64,000 bases of DNA from Paraburkholderia aromaticivorans (GTDB lineage Bacteria > Pseudomonadota > Gammaproteobacteria > Burkholderiales > Burkholderiaceae). Made by a program: the position numbers and the translations under genes. Every line of letters begins with the position of its first letter. Within the stretch, counting starts at the first letter, position 1. Positions 1 to 8,286 of this stretch are shown here, piece after piece. The notes under the pieces are model-generated. The model was not told the DNA's origin. It ran no database searches and saw nothing but the letters and a program-made list of their open reading frames with translations. The stretch is from the NCBI RefSeq assembly GCF_002278075.1, contig NZ_CP022989.1, forward strand, positions 1,550,001 through 1,614,000, written 5' to 3'.

Positions 1-103
1 CCGTGTTTCGTTCTTCGGAGACCCAGTAGGGTTTGATCAGGCTCCAGGCGGAGACTTTTTCGTCGGGCGGCAGCACGGGGCTGGCAGAGGTATTCGGTGT
101 CAT
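1..103 (-). CDS. ABC transporter (SbmA/YddA-like), N-terminal fragment
   Basis: Only the first 34 codons lie in the window; the gene continues beyond base 1. The start ATG is at 101-103 on the minus strand and the peptide includes SAWSLIKPYWVSEER. This resembles the N-terminus of the fused permease-ATPase transporters of the YddA/SbmA/BacA type, which begin with a short cytoplasmic 'LxKPYWxSEE' segment before the first membrane helix. That family moves peptides or vitamin-like compounds across the inner membrane. The gene is divergent from the thiamine operon. The assignment rests on this short match alone, and no ATPase motif can be seen. Confidence 0.5.
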   Translation of the reverse strand, partial: MTPNTSASPVLPPDEKVSAWSLIKPYWVSEERNT

Positions 104-483
104 GAGCATCCTGAAGTAGTGCTGGCCCATTCGGGGCTGACCCAACGGGGCAGCGCCGTCTGCGGGCTGCCCTGCGGCGGGTTTGCGGTACATGCCCGGG
201 CGTCGTGCTCGACTAACGCAGGCCCGGGTGAGCGTCCGATTCTGGCGCGCAGCCCTTAAGCGGAAATTAATTTGCGCCGCGAGGCCCTGCGCCGGTGCCG
301 CTGCGAACATGGCGGGCCGGCGGGCCGCCCGCGCCGCGTTCGTGCGGCATCCTGTGCTGGCATTGTGCCAGAGCACTGCGTTCGGCCGTATTGATAAAGC
401 AAAAGATGGTGTCGGATCAAACCGCGTGCGGCGGGGCGCTGGTTTGCGGGGGCCGCGTCTTTTATGGTCTAATGGACTTCGAC
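104..483. other. divergent intergenic region upstream of thi operon
   Basis: This is the roughly 380-base spacer between the divergent ABC transporter gene and the TPP aptamer. It must carry promoters in both directions. A TCTAAT hexamer near 470 could be the -10 of the thiamine transcript, but no convincing -35 stands at the right distance. The ORFs across it have no recognisable product and look like chance frames in GC-rich DNA. Confidence 0.4.
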
Positions 484-590
484 GAAACAGGGGTGCTTCG
501 CGCACTGGCGGCGTGATTTTCATGCCGCGGCGGCGAGGCTGAGAGAGACCCTTTGCACCCGATCCGGGTAATACCGGCGCGGGAAGTTTC
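484..590 (+). promoter_or_regulatory. TPP riboswitch (THI element)
   Basis: The conserved thi-box blocks are in order: GGGGTGC at about 490, CTGAGAGAGACCC at 539-551, then the pyrophosphate-side block with ACCCGATCC, GGGTAATACC and GCGCGGGAAG. These are the pyrimidine- and pyrophosphate-sensing arms of the thiamine-pyrophosphate aptamer. It lies about 130 nt upstream of the first ORF of the thiO-thiS-thiG-thiE cluster. It should therefore reduce expression when TPP is plentiful, probably by masking the ribosome site or by early termination. Which of the two cannot be decided by eye. Confidence 0.93.
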
Positions 591-718
591 CGGAAGCAGC
601 CAGTCTTCCATTCCCCGCCGGGCGGCGTTAGTCGTTGGAACGCGCATTGCCCGGCCGGCCTCACCCGCCGGTTTCGTCCTGGGTACGTGCGTTTTGTTGG
701 CCGTACGGAAAGGACTCG

Positions 719-823
719 ATGACCGCCTATTCTTCAGATATGTGTTTTGCTCTTCGTCACGCCGCCGGCGCGCCGTGCCGCTTCGGCTTTGCTCGCCGTT
801 CTGAAACGGAGTGCGCACAATGA
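719..823 (+). CDS. 34-codon leader ORF overlapping thiO
   Basis: This small ORF lies between the riboswitch and thiO. It has a good ribosome site (GGAAAGGA, 708-715, 3-nt gap) and starts ATG ACC GCC. Its TGA (821-823) overlaps the thiO ATG (820-822) as ATGA, the usual layout for translational coupling. The peptide (starts MTAYSSDMCF, ends SETECAQ) matches no family I know and has no run of regulatory codons. It may be a translated leader whose ribosome site is what the TPP switch controls. It could also be a chance frame, since thiO has its own weaker GGAG. Confidence 0.4.
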   Translation: MTAYSSDMCFALRHAAGAPCRFGFARRSETECAQ

Positions 824-1950
824 CGCGTTCTGCGCAACCCGATTTCGCTGTCCTCGGCGGCGGCCTGTGTGGGCGCCTCGTCGCGTGGCGGCTCGCCGGC
901 CAGGGACATCGCGTGGCGCTTTATGAGCGTGGCGATGCCGCCGGTTCGCAGGCCGCCGCGTGGGTTGCCGCAGCCATGCTGGCGCCGCTCGCGGAAGCGG
1001 CCAGCGCCGAAATGCTGATCACGCGCCTCGGCGCGAGTTCGCTGGATACCTGGCCGCAAGTGCTGGCCGAACTGCCCGAGCCAGTGTTCTTTCAACGCAA
1101 TGGCACGCTCGTCGTCTGGCATCACGCCGACCGCACCGAAGCGCCGCTGTTCGAGCGCCGGGTGCGCTCGAATGCCCCGGCGGAATTGCTGGACGGCGGC
1201 TTCGTCACGCTGGCGGGCGCGCAACTCGGCGCTGCCGAGCCCGCCCTGGCGGGACGTTTCAATCAGGGCTGGCTGTTGCCGCGCGAAGGCCAGCTCGATA
1301 ACCGGCAGGTGCTGGGCGCGCTGGCCGCGGGCCTTGTTCAACGCGGTGTCGAAACGCACTGGAATACGCCGGTCGACGACGCCGCGCTGCCGCCCGCCCA
1401 TATCACGATCGACTGCCGCGGCCTCGGCGCGAAGCCCGCGCTGCCCACGCTGCGCGGCATTCGCGGCGAAGTGGCGCGCGTGCATGCGCCCGGCATCGGG
1501 CTGACGCGTCCGGTGCGGCTGCTGCATCCGCGCTATCCGCTCTATATCGCGCCGAAGCAGGACGACCTCTACGTGATCGGCGCGACCGAGGTGGAAGGCG
1601 AGGACATGTCGCCGGTGAGCGTGCGCTCGGCGCTCGAACTGTTGAGCGCGGCGTTTTCCGTGCACCCCGGCTTCGGCGAGGCACGCATCCTCGAACTGAA
1701 TTCGCAGTGCCGCCCAACGTTGCCGGACCACCGTCCGGCCTTGCTGTGGGACGGCGCGCAGACGCTGCGCGTGAACGGCCTGTACCGGCACGGCTACATG
1801 ATCGTGCCCGAAGTCGCCGACGAGGCCGTGCGCTTCGCCGCGGCGCTGCTCGACGGCCGCATCGGCGACGCCGATGCCTTCGCCGACTGGCAGCGCGCCG
1901 CGCGCTGGAGCGAGCTCTTTCAACTGGACTCCGCGCGGGAGCCGGCATGA
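820..1950 (+). CDS. thiO: glycine oxidase ThiO
   Basis: FAD-dependent amine oxidase (DAO family, 376 aa) that oxidises glycine to iminoacetate, the C2-N unit of the thiamine thiazole ring in aerobes. The N-terminus carries the dinucleotide-binding fold with glycines 13-15 and 18 (VLGGGLCGRL), followed by the acidic end of the second strand (LYERGD). The C-terminus has the family's CRPTLPDHRPAL and GLYRHGYMIVPEVAD segments that close the active site. The ATG at 820 is preferred over an upstream in-frame GTG at 811, because it overlaps the leader ORF stop and gives the usual start just before the Rossmann strand. It is the first enzyme gene of the riboswitch-controlled cluster. Confidence 0.92.
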   Translation: MTRSAQPDFAVLGGGLCGRLVAWRLAGQGHRVALYERGDAAGSQAAAWVAAAMLAPLAEAASAEMLITRLGASSLDTWPQVLAELPEPVFFQRNGTLVVWHHADRTEAPLFERRVRSNAPAELLDGGFVTLAGAQLGAAEPALAGRFNQGWLLPREGQLDNRQVLGALAAGLVQRGVETHWNTPVDDAALPPAHITIDCRGLGAKPALPTLRGIRGEVARVHAPGIGLTRPVRLLHPRYPLYIAPKQDDLYVIGATEVEGEDMSPVSVRSALELLSAAFSVHPGFGEARILELNSQCRPTLPDHRPALLWDGAQTLRVNGLYRHGYMIVPEVADEAVRFAAALLDGRIGDADAFADWQRAARWSELFQLDSAREPA

Positions 1951-2016
1951 GCGTTGCGCGAACTGTCGCTGCAGGCCACGCCGCTTTCGCCATCGATTGA
2001 ACCGTATTCGAACACC

Positions 2017-2214
2017 ATGGACATTCATATCAATCAGAAGCCGTTGTCGCTGCCCGAAGGCGCGACCGTTGCCGACGCGCTCGCCGCGTACGGCGCCCGT
2101 CCGCCGTTCGCGGTCGCGCTGAACGGCGATTTCGTGGCGCGCGCCCAGCATGCGGCGCGCGCGCTGCAGGCGGGCGACAAGCTCGACGTCGTGCAACCCG
2201 TGGCCGGCGGCTGA
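2017..2214 (+). CDS. thiS: sulfur carrier protein ThiS
   Basis: Ubiquitin-like sulfur carrier of 65 aa, the family's normal length. It ends in the required Gly-Gly (VVQPVAGG), which is adenylated and converted to a thiocarboxylate to donate sulfur to ThiG. The N-terminal MDIHINQKPLSLPEG and the ALNGDFVARAQHA segment fit the beta-grasp fold. The start at 2017 is chosen over an upstream in-frame ATG at 1954 because only the shorter form matches ThiS length. It sits between thiO and thiG and is probably co-transcribed. The activating ThiF is not in this window. Confidence 0.93.
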   Translation: MDIHINQKPLSLPEGATVADALAAYGARPPFAVALNGDFVARAQHAARALQAGDKLDVVQPVAGG

Positions 2215-2250
2215 GCCTCTCGCCACGTCTTGCCGCAGACCCAAAGGATG

Positions 2251-3072
2251 ATGCAGATGACCTCCCCCCAGACCGCCGACGCACTTACGCTGTACGGCCA
2301 GACCTTCGCAAGCCGTGTGCTGCTCGGCACCTCGCGCTATCCGTCGCTGCAATCGCTGTCCGATTCCATCGACGCGGCGCGGCCCGGCATGGTGACCGTC
2401 GCGCTGCGCCGGCAGATGAACGAAGGCGGCGCGCAAGCCAGCTTCTTCGACCTGCTCAAGCGCCACGGCGTGCCGCTCTTGCCGAACACGGCCGGCTGCC
2501 TGACCGTCGGCGAGGCGGTCACGACCGCGCATATGGCGCGCGAAATCTTTGAAACCGAGTGGATCAAGCTCGAACTGATCGGCGACGACTACACGCTGCA
2601 GCCCGACCCGGTCGGCCTGATCGAAGCGGCCGCGCAACTGATCAAGGACGGCTTCAAGGTGCTGCCTTATTGCACGGAGGACCTCGTGATCGGCCGCCGT
2701 CTGCTGGACGCCGGCTGTGAAGCGCTGATGCCGTGGGGTGCGCCGATCGGCACCGGCAAGGGCGTGATCAATCCATACGGCTTGCGCGTGCTGCGGGAGC
2801 GGTTGCCGGACGTGCCGCTGATCGTCGACGCCGGACTCGGCGTGCCGTCGCATGCGGCGCAGGTGATGGAATGGGGTTTCGACGGCGTGCTGCTGAACAC
2901 GGCCGTCTCGCAGGCCACGCACCCCGACGCGATGGCGCGCGCCTTCGCGCTGGGTGTCGAAGCGGGTCGCCAGGCCTTTCTGGCGGGACCGATGGCCGAG
3001 CGCGAAAGCGCGCACGCGAGCACGCCGGTGGTTGGCATGCCGTTCTGGCATCAAGACGGGAGCGCCGCATGA
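2251..3072 (+). CDS. thiG: thiazole synthase ThiG
   Basis: TIM-barrel enzyme that condenses 1-deoxyxylulose-5-phosphate, iminoacetate (from ThiO) and ThiS thiocarboxylate into thiazole phosphate. It matches along its whole length: LLGTSRYPS near the start, the [10 protein letters not shown] segment carrying the Schiff-base lysine, [22 protein letters not shown] and [15 protein letters not shown] at 2242-2247 stands just upstream of ATGs at 2248, 2251 and 2257; the start at 2257 (MTSPQ) is equally possible. The stop overlaps the thiE start (ATGA at 3069-3072), implying coupled translation. Confidence 0.94.
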   Translation: MQMTSPQTADALTLYGQTFASRVLLGTSRYPSLQSLSDSIDAARPGMVTVALRRQMNEGGAQASFFDLLKRHGVPLLPNTAGCLTVGEAVTTAHMAREIFETEWIKLELIGDDYTLQPDPVGLIEAAAQLIKDGFKVLPYCTEDLVIGRRLLDAGCEALMPWGAPIGTGKGVINPYGLRVLRERLPDVPLIVDAGLGVPSHAAQVMEWGFDGVLLNTAVSQATHPDAMARAFALGVEAGRQAFLAGPMAERESAHASTPVVGMPFWHQDGSAA

Positions 3073-4172
3073 CGAAGAGTTTGACATTGAAAGACCGCGA
3101 CCTCTTCTGGCCGCCCGCCGACGAACTCACCGAAGCCGCCGAGCGCATCCGCGCCCGGCTGGGCGACTGGCCGCCGACGCACGCGCCATGGCGCATCTGC
3201 CTGACCGCGCCGGACGAACCGAACGGCGGCGACCTGATCCTGATCGCCGACGCGCAGCAGCACGGCGAGCAGATGGCGCGCTGGCTGGTGCGCGGCGCCG
3301 GCGTGATCGAAGCCGCCGAGGACAAGGCCACGCTGCATCTGGGCGGCGACAAATACCGCCTGGAAGGTCATCTGGCGGAAGATTGGGTTGCCGCGCTGGC
3401 GGCGTTCCTCGACTGCGGCTTCGATCCGCATGACGCGCTGGTGCTGGCGCTCGCCTGGCGCGACGGCGACGAAACCCGGGCCGACGACGCTTTTCCCGCC
3501 GACATCAGCCACTTCCCGCGTCTTGCCGGCTTGCCCGAGGCGCCGTCGCAGGCATTCGCGCGCTGCCCCGAGCAGCTGGGCCTGTATCCGGTGCTGCCGA
3601 GCGCGGAATGGGTCGAACGGGTGGTGGGCTTCGGCGTGAAGACCGTGCAGCTGCGCCGCAAATCGGCCGAACCCGCCGCCGAACTGAAGCGCGAAATCGC
3701 CCGCTGCGTGGCCGTCGGCCGTGAGTACGACGCTCAGGTGTTCATCAACGACCATTGGCAGGCCGCGCTCGAAGCCGGCGCGTACGGCGTCCACCTCGGG
3801 CAGGAAGACGTGCATACGGCGGACCTCGCCGCGCTCGCGGCCGCAGGCGTGCGGCTCGGCCTGTCGACTCACGGTTTCTACGAGATTCTGAAGGCGCTGC
3901 ATTTCCGGCCAAGTTACATTGCACTGGGCGCGGTGTTTCCGACCACCACCAAGGTCATGCCGACCGAGCCGCAGGGCCTGCGGCGCCTCGCCCGCTACGT
4001 GCGGCTGCTCGACGGCGTCGTGCCGCTGGTGGCGATCGGCGGGATCGACCTGCAGGTGCTGCCCGACGTGCTGGCGACGGGCGTCGGCTGCGCGGCCGTG
4101 GTGCGGGCGGTGACGGAAGCGGCGGATCCGGCCGCGGCCCTTTCTGCACTGCAACAAGCGTTTACGCAATAA
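3069..4172 (+). CDS. thiE: thiamine-phosphate synthase ThiE with N-terminal extension
   Basis: Couples HMP-pyrophosphate to thiazole phosphate to give thiamine phosphate. The catalytic domain starts near residue 170 ([12 protein letters not shown]) and carries [45 protein letters not shown] and VAIGGID, all typical of ThiE. The protein is 367 aa against about 210 for the usual enzyme. Residues 1 to about 165 form an extra domain I do not recognise: hydrophilic and acidic, with the segment [18 protein letters not shown] near residues 101-118. It is the last gene of the cluster, translationally coupled to thiG. Confidence 0.88.
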   Translation: MTKSLTLKDRDLFWPPADELTEAAERIRARLGDWPPTHAPWRICLTAPDEPNGGDLILIADAQQHGEQMARWLVRGAGVIEAAEDKATLHLGGDKYRLEGHLAEDWVAALAAFLDCGFDPHDALVLALAWRDGDETRADDAFPADISHFPRLAGLPEAPSQAFARCPEQLGLYPVLPSAEWVERVVGFGVKTVQLRRKSAEPAAELKREIARCVAVGREYDAQVFINDHWQAALEAGAYGVHLGQEDVHTADLAALAAAGVRLGLSTHGFYEILKALHFRPSYIALGAVFPTTTKVMPTEPQGLRRLARYVRLLDGVVPLVAIGGIDLQVLPDVLATGVGCAAVVRAVTEAADPAAALSALQQAFTQ

Positions 4173-4229
4173 TCGTCATGATTGATTAAGGGACAGGGCG
4201 CGCTCAGGGCAACTTTTGCACGATGGCCC

Positions 4230-4235
4230 TATAAT
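4230..4235 (+). promoter_or_regulatory. candidate -10 element for mla operon
   Basis: A perfect TATAAT lies 33 bases before the mlaF GTG. No good -35 hexamer is found 16-18 bp upstream, so the site is supported only by the -10 match and by its position in the 95-base gap after thiE. Confidence 0.4.
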
Positions 4236-4267
4236 TCGGCCTTCCGTGTAAAAGGACTGTCAGTTTC

Positions 4268-5089
4268 GTGTCTTCCTCACCCGAGACCTTACTCGAGCTG
4301 CGCGACGTCGACTTCGGTTACGGCGACCGGCTCGTTCTGTCGAACCTGAATCTGCGCTTCAAGCGCGGCCAGGTGGTCGCGGTCATGGGCGGCTCGGGCT
4401 GTGGCAAGACCACGGTGCTGCGCCTGATCGGCGGTCTCGTGCGCGCGCAGCGCGGCGAGATTCTGTTCGACGGCCAGGACGTCGGCCGGCAAACGCGCGA
4501 CGGCCTCTACGCGCTGCGCCGCAAAATGGGCATGCTGTTCCAGTTTGGCGCGCTTTTCACCGATATGTCCGTGTTCGAAAACGTCGCCTTCGCGCTGCGT
4601 GAGCATACCGACCTTCCCGAACAACTGATCCGCGACCTCGTGCTGATGAAGCTCAACGCGGTCGGCTTGCGCGGCGCTCGCGACCTGCTGCCGTCGGAGA
4701 TCTCCGGCGGCATGGCGCGGCGCGTGGCGCTCGCGCGCGCCATCGCGCTCGATCCCGAACTGATGATGTACGACGAGCCGTTCGCCGGTCTCGATCCGAT
4801 CTCGCTCGGCATCACCGCGAACCTGATTCGCGCGCTGAATCAGGCGCTCGGCGCCACCTCGATCCTCGTCACGCACGACGTGCCGGAATCGTTCGCGATT
4901 GCGGATTACGTCTACTTCCTCGCCAATGGCGGAGTCCATGCCGAAGGCACGCCCGCCGAATTGCGGGAGTCGACCGACCCCACGGTGCGCCAGTTCATCG
5001 ACGGCGCGCCGGACGGTCCCTTCAAATTTCACTACCCCGGCAAGACGCCGCTCGCGGCGGACTTCGGCATCGGCGGAGGTCAGTCATGA
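4268..5089 (+). CDS. mlaF: Mla phospholipid transport ATPase MlaF
   Basis: ATPase of the MlaFEDB inner-membrane complex, which moves phospholipids between the outer and inner membrane to keep lipid asymmetry. Of its 273 aa, the Walker A is GGSGCGKTT at residues 41-49. The signature is ISGGMARRVALARAI and the Walker B is LMMYDEPFAGLDP, the H-loop following in ILVTHD. The QFGALFTDMSVFENVAF Q-loop region is typical of MlaF rather than of importers. The start is GTG at 4268. The last codons overlap mlaE by 4 bases. Confidence 0.94.
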   Translation: MSSSPETLLELRDVDFGYGDRLVLSNLNLRFKRGQVVAVMGGSGCGKTTVLRLIGGLVRAQRGEILFDGQDVGRQTRDGLYALRRKMGMLFQFGALFTDMSVFENVAFALREHTDLPEQLIRDLVLMKLNAVGLRGARDLLPSEISGGMARRVALARAIALDPELMMYDEPFAGLDPISLGITANLIRALNQALGATSILVTHDVPESFAIADYVYFLANGGVHAEGTPAELRESTDPTVRQFIDGAPDGPFKFHYPGKTPLAADFGIGGGQS

Positions 5090-5853
5090 TCAGTGCGATC
5101 GGCCGCTCGGTGCTCGACGGGCTGGGCACGGCCGGCTATGCCACGCGCTTTTTCTTGCGGCTGGTGCTCGAATTTTTCCCGTTGCTGCGCCGTCCGCGTC
5201 TTGTCACGAAGCAGATCCACTTCGTGGGTAACTATTCGCTGGTGATCATTGCCGTGTCGGGCCTGTTCGTCGGCTTCGTGCTCGGCCTTCAGGGCTATTA
5301 CACGCTGAACCGGTACGGCTCGGAGCAGGCGCTCGGGTTGCTGGTGGCGCTGTCGCTCGTGCGCGAACTCGGCCCGGTGATCACGGCGCTGCTGTTCGCC
5401 GGGCGCGCCGGCACGTCGCTCACGGCAGAGATCGGCTTGATGAAAGCGGGCGAGCAATTGACCGCGATGGAAATGATGGCGGTGGACCCGGTGAAGGTCG
5501 TGGTCGCACCGCGCCTGTGGGCCGGCATTATTTCGATGCCGATCCTCGCGGCGATTTTCAGCGCGGTCGGCGTGCTCGGCGGCTACGTGGTCGGCGTGCT
5601 GCTGATCGGCGTCGACGCCGGCGCGTTCTGGTCGCAGATGCAAGGCGGCGTCGATGTCTGGCGCGATGTCGGCGCGGGGGTCGTCAAGAGCGTGGTGTTC
5701 GGCCTTGCGGTGACGTTCGTTGCGCTGTTTCAGGGCTATGAAGCCAAGCCGACGCCGGAAGGCGTGTCGCGCGCCACGACCAAGACTGTCGTGTACGCGT
5801 CGCTTGCGGTGCTCGGGCTCGATTTTCTGCTGACCGCACTGATGTTCAGCTAA
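5086..5853 (+). CDS. mlaE: Mla permease MlaE
   Basis: Integral membrane subunit (255 aa) of the MlaFEDB complex. It has the MlaE-family pattern of hydrophobic helices: LVIIAVSGLFVGFVLGL, ELGPVITALLFAGRAGTS, the conserved TAEIGLMKAGEQLTAMEMMAVDP loop and a C-terminal helix (FLLTALMF). The ATG lies inside the mlaF stop region (ATGA), showing tight coupling to its ATPase. Length and order match E. coli mlaFED. Confidence 0.94.
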   Translation: MISAIGRSVLDGLGTAGYATRFFLRLVLEFFPLLRRPRLVTKQIHFVGNYSLVIIAVSGLFVGFVLGLQGYYTLNRYGSEQALGLLVALSLVRELGPVITALLFAGRAGTSLTAEIGLMKAGEQLTAMEMMAVDPVKVVVAPRLWAGIISMPILAAIFSAVGVLGGYVVGVLLIGVDAGAFWSQMQGGVDVWRDVGAGVVKSVVFGLAVTFVALFQGYEAKPTPEGVSRATTKTVVYASLAVLGLDFLLTALMFS

Positions 5854-5943
5854 GTCCGCGCCACACTTTTTTCGCCGGCGGCGCGTCATTCGACGCGCGC
5901 GGCGGAAGTGTCGACGGCGTGGCGGATTCACTTTGGGATGACG

Positions 5944-6483
5944 ATGAAAAAGACTGCTCTCGACTTCTGGGTCGGCCTGTTCGTGGTGTTGGGTTTCGTG
6001 GCGTTGCTGTTTCTCGCGCTGAAGGCCGGCAACATGAGCTCGTTGTCGTTCCAGGCAACGTATCCGGTCAAGCTCAAGTTCGACAATATCGGCGGACTGA
6101 AGGCGCGCGCGCCCGTGAAGAGCGCGGGTGTGACGGTCGGTCGCGTCGGGTCGATCGGCTTCGACAGCAACGCGTACCAGGCCGTCGTCACGATCGATCT
6201 GGACAAGCAATACCAGTTTCCGAAAGACACGTCGGCGAAGATTCTGACCTCGGGTCTGCTGGGTGAACAGTACATCGGGCTCGAACCGGGCGGCGACAGC
6301 GAGATGCTCAAAGCGGGCGACACCATCTCCATGACGCAGTCGGCGATCGTGCTGGAAAACCTCATCGGACAGTTTCTGTATAGCAAGGCTGCCGATTCGG
6401 GTGCGTCCAAGCCGGGCGCGGTTGCGAGCACACCCGCGCCCGCGGCGCCGAGCCTGCCCGCCTCCGGCGCGGCGGCTCAATAA
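5944..6483 (+). CDS. mlaD: Mla substrate-binding MCE protein MlaD
   Basis: Single-pass inner-membrane protein (179 aa) with an N-terminal helix (about residues 7-25, FWVGLFVVLGFVALLFLAL). An MCE domain follows, which forms the hexameric lipid channel of the complex. Conserved MCE segments are NIGGLKARAPVKSAGVTVGRV and AKILTSGLLGEQYIGLEPG. The C-terminal 30 residues are an Ala/Pro-rich tail. The start at 5944 (MKKTALDF) is preferred; an in-frame ATG two codons upstream (5938) is possible. Confidence 0.92.
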   Translation: MKKTALDFWVGLFVVLGFVALLFLALKAGNMSSLSFQATYPVKLKFDNIGGLKARAPVKSAGVTVGRVGSIGFDSNAYQAVVTIDLDKQYQFPKDTSAKILTSGLLGEQYIGLEPGGDSEMLKAGDTISMTQSAIVLENLIGQFLYSKAADSGASKPGAVASTPAPAAPSLPASGAAAQ

Positions 6484-6494
6484 GGAGAACAAGA

Positions 6495-7538
6495 ATGCAG
6501 ACCACGCGCATCAAGACCGCACGCGCTTTCCCGCTCGGTAAGCTGGCGGTCGTCGCCATGCTGCTCGCCGGCTGTACGACCGTGCAGACGCCGACCAAGG
6601 GCGATCCGCTCGAAGGTTTGAACCGCACGATGTTCACCGTCAACGACAAGATCGACCAGTACGCGCTCAAGCCGGTCGCGAAGGGCTACGTGTGGGCGAC
6701 TCCGCAGCCGGTGCGCGACAGCGTGACGAATTTCTTTTCGAACATCGGCGACGTCTACATTGCGGCGAACAACCTGCTGCAGTTGAAGATCACCGACGGT
6801 GTCGAAGACATCATGCGGATCGTGATCAACACGGTGTTCGGTGTCGGCGGTCTGTTCGACGTGGCAACGCTCGCCAAGCTGCCCAAGCACGACAACGACC
6901 TCGGCCTGACGCTCGGTCACTATGGCGTGCCGGCGGGCCCGTACCTCGTGCTGCCGCTGTTCGGGCCGAGCACCGTGCGCGATGCGGTCGGCTCGATCGG
7001 CAACTATTATGTGAACCCGCTCAGCTATATCGATCCGGCGGGGCTGAGCTGGGCGCTGTACGGCCTGAACGTGGTCAACACGCGCGCCAATCTGCTGAGC
7101 GCGAGCGATGTGTTGGAAGGCGCCGCACTGGATAAATACTCGTTCGTGCGCAATGCGTATCTGCAACGCCGTCAGTACTTGTTGTCGGACAACAAGCAGT
7201 CGCAGGCGCTACCGAACTATGGCGAAGAAGCGCCGCTGCCGAAATACGACGACGTCGACGGCAGCGCGGCCGGTGCGCCGGCTGGCGCCGTAACCGGTAC
7301 GGCCGGCGCGGCGGGCACGCCGGGTGCTGCCGCCGCGAAGCCGGCGCCGGCCTCCGGGGCGGCCGCGGCCACGCCGCCGCAAGCGGCGTCGGGCACCGCG
7401 GCAGCGCCGGAAGCCGCGTCGGGCAGCACCGAAACGCCGCCGCTGGACCTGAATGGCGGCCCTGAAACGACGCAGATTCCGGCCGGCCAACTGGTGCCGC
7501 CTACGCGTTTCAACTTTCCGTCATTCAAATTGCGTTGA
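6495..7538 (+). CDS. mlaA: outer-membrane lipoprotein MlaA (VacJ)
   Basis: Lipoprotein that extracts misplaced phospholipids from the outer leaflet and passes them to MlaC. The signal peptide ends in a lipobox (LLAGC, Cys27). The VacJ core runs from DPLEGLNRTMFTVND to about residue 240, including GDVYIAANNLLQ, NTVFGVGGLFDVA and GPYLVLPLFGPSTVRDAVG. The last roughly 100 residues (coded by about 7250-7530) are a low-complexity Ala/Gly/Pro/Thr tail that makes this 347-aa protein longer than the E. coli form (about 250). In E. coli mlaA is unlinked; here it sits inside the mla operon. Confidence 0.93.
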   Translation: MQTTRIKTARAFPLGKLAVVAMLLAGCTTVQTPTKGDPLEGLNRTMFTVNDKIDQYALKPVAKGYVWATPQPVRDSVTNFFSNIGDVYIAANNLLQLKITDGVEDIMRIVINTVFGVGGLFDVATLAKLPKHDNDLGLTLGHYGVPAGPYLVLPLFGPSTVRDAVGSIGNYYVNPLSYIDPAGLSWALYGLNVVNTRANLLSASDVLEGAALDKYSFVRNAYLQRRQYLLSDNKQSQALPNYGEEAPLPKYDDVDGSAAGAPAGAVTGTAGAAGTPGAAAAKPAPASGAAAATPPQAASGTAAAPEAASGSTETPPLDLNGGPETTQIPAGQLVPPTRFNFPSFKLR

Positions 7539-7653
7539 TCGTGCGGCCGTAACAGATCGATACGACTCTCGCAGTTTGCGCATGGATTGCTGCTGAACTC
7601 GCGTGCTAATGTCGGCTCAAACGGTTGCACTATTTTTTAAGGCAGGGCTCCAA

Positions 7654-8286
7654 ATGAAAAAATTGTTCTTGATTCCGCTGTTCGCCGCGCTGTTCTCGTT
7701 TGCCAGTGCCGGTGCATCAGCACAAACGGTCGACGCCAATTCACCCGACGGCATGATCAAGACGGTCACGCAGGAAGTGATCGACGCAGTGCGCGCCGAC
7801 AAGTCGATCCAGCAAGGCGACATCTCGCATATCACCCGGCTGGTCAACGAAAAGATCCTGCCGTACACCGATTTTCGCCGCACCACGCAACTGGCCATGG
7901 GCCGCAACTGGCGCACGGCCACGCCGGAGCAGCAAAACCAGGTGGTCGAGCAGTTCAAGATGCTGCTGATCCGTACATATTCGGGCGCCTTGGCGCAGGT
8001 GCGCGATCAGCAGATCCAGTACAAGCCGTTCCGCATGAACCCGGACGACACCGACACGGTGGTGCGCTCGGTCGTGATGAACAATGGCTCGCCGATCGAA
8101 CTGGACTACCGTCTTTACAAGACGCCGCAAGGCTGGCGCGTCTATGACATCAACGTGCTCGGCGCATGGCTGATCCAGGCATATCAGCAGCAGTTCAACG
8201 AGCAGATTCAGCAGAAGGGCGTGGACGGACTGATCCAGTTCCTCACGCAGCGCAACCAGCAACTCGCCGCGGGCAAGCAGTCGTGA
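7654..8286 (+). CDS. mlaC: periplasmic phospholipid shuttle MlaC
   Basis: Periplasmic carrier (210 aa, Ttg2D/MlaC family) moving phospholipid between MlaA and MlaFEDB. It has a signal peptide (MKKLFLIPLFAALFSFASAG, cleavage near ASA-QT), then the MlaC core with ITRLVNEKILPYTDFRRTTQLAMG, RTYSGALAQVRDQQIQYKPF and GWRVYDINVLGAWLIQAY. The start at 7654 gives a proper signal peptide, whereas an upstream frame opening at 7603 does not. It overlaps mlaB by 4 bases. Confidence 0.94.
   Translation: MKKLFLIPLFAALFSFASAGASAQTVDANSPDGMIKTVTQEVIDAVRADKSIQQGDISHITRLVNEKILPYTDFRRTTQLAMGRNWRTATPEQQNQVVEQFKMLLIRTYSGALAQVRDQQIQYKPFRMNPDDTDTVVRSVVMNNGSPIELDYRLYKTPQGWRVYDINVLGAWLIQAYQQQFNEQIQQKGVDGLIQFLTQRNQQLAAGKQS

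Noticed and set aside
183..804. several ORFs around the TPP riboswitch
   Set aside because: They run through the structured aptamer or its promoter region and have Arg/Ala-rich products. Only the 719-823 leader has a good ribosome site.
757..3087. 776-codon minus-strand ORF opposite thiO-thiG
   Set aside because: It lies fully opposite well-supported thi genes. Its product is Arg/His-rich with no motif, as expected for an antisense frame in GC-rich DNA.
5080..6492. 470-codon minus-strand ORF opposite mlaE-mlaD
   Set aside because: Same pattern: complementary to real genes, His/Arg/Gln-rich, no domain.
7258..7435. CRISPR-like or tandem-repeat array in the mlaA tail
   Set aside because: The apparent repetition is low-complexity Ala/Gly/Pro coding sequence, not spaced direct repeats.
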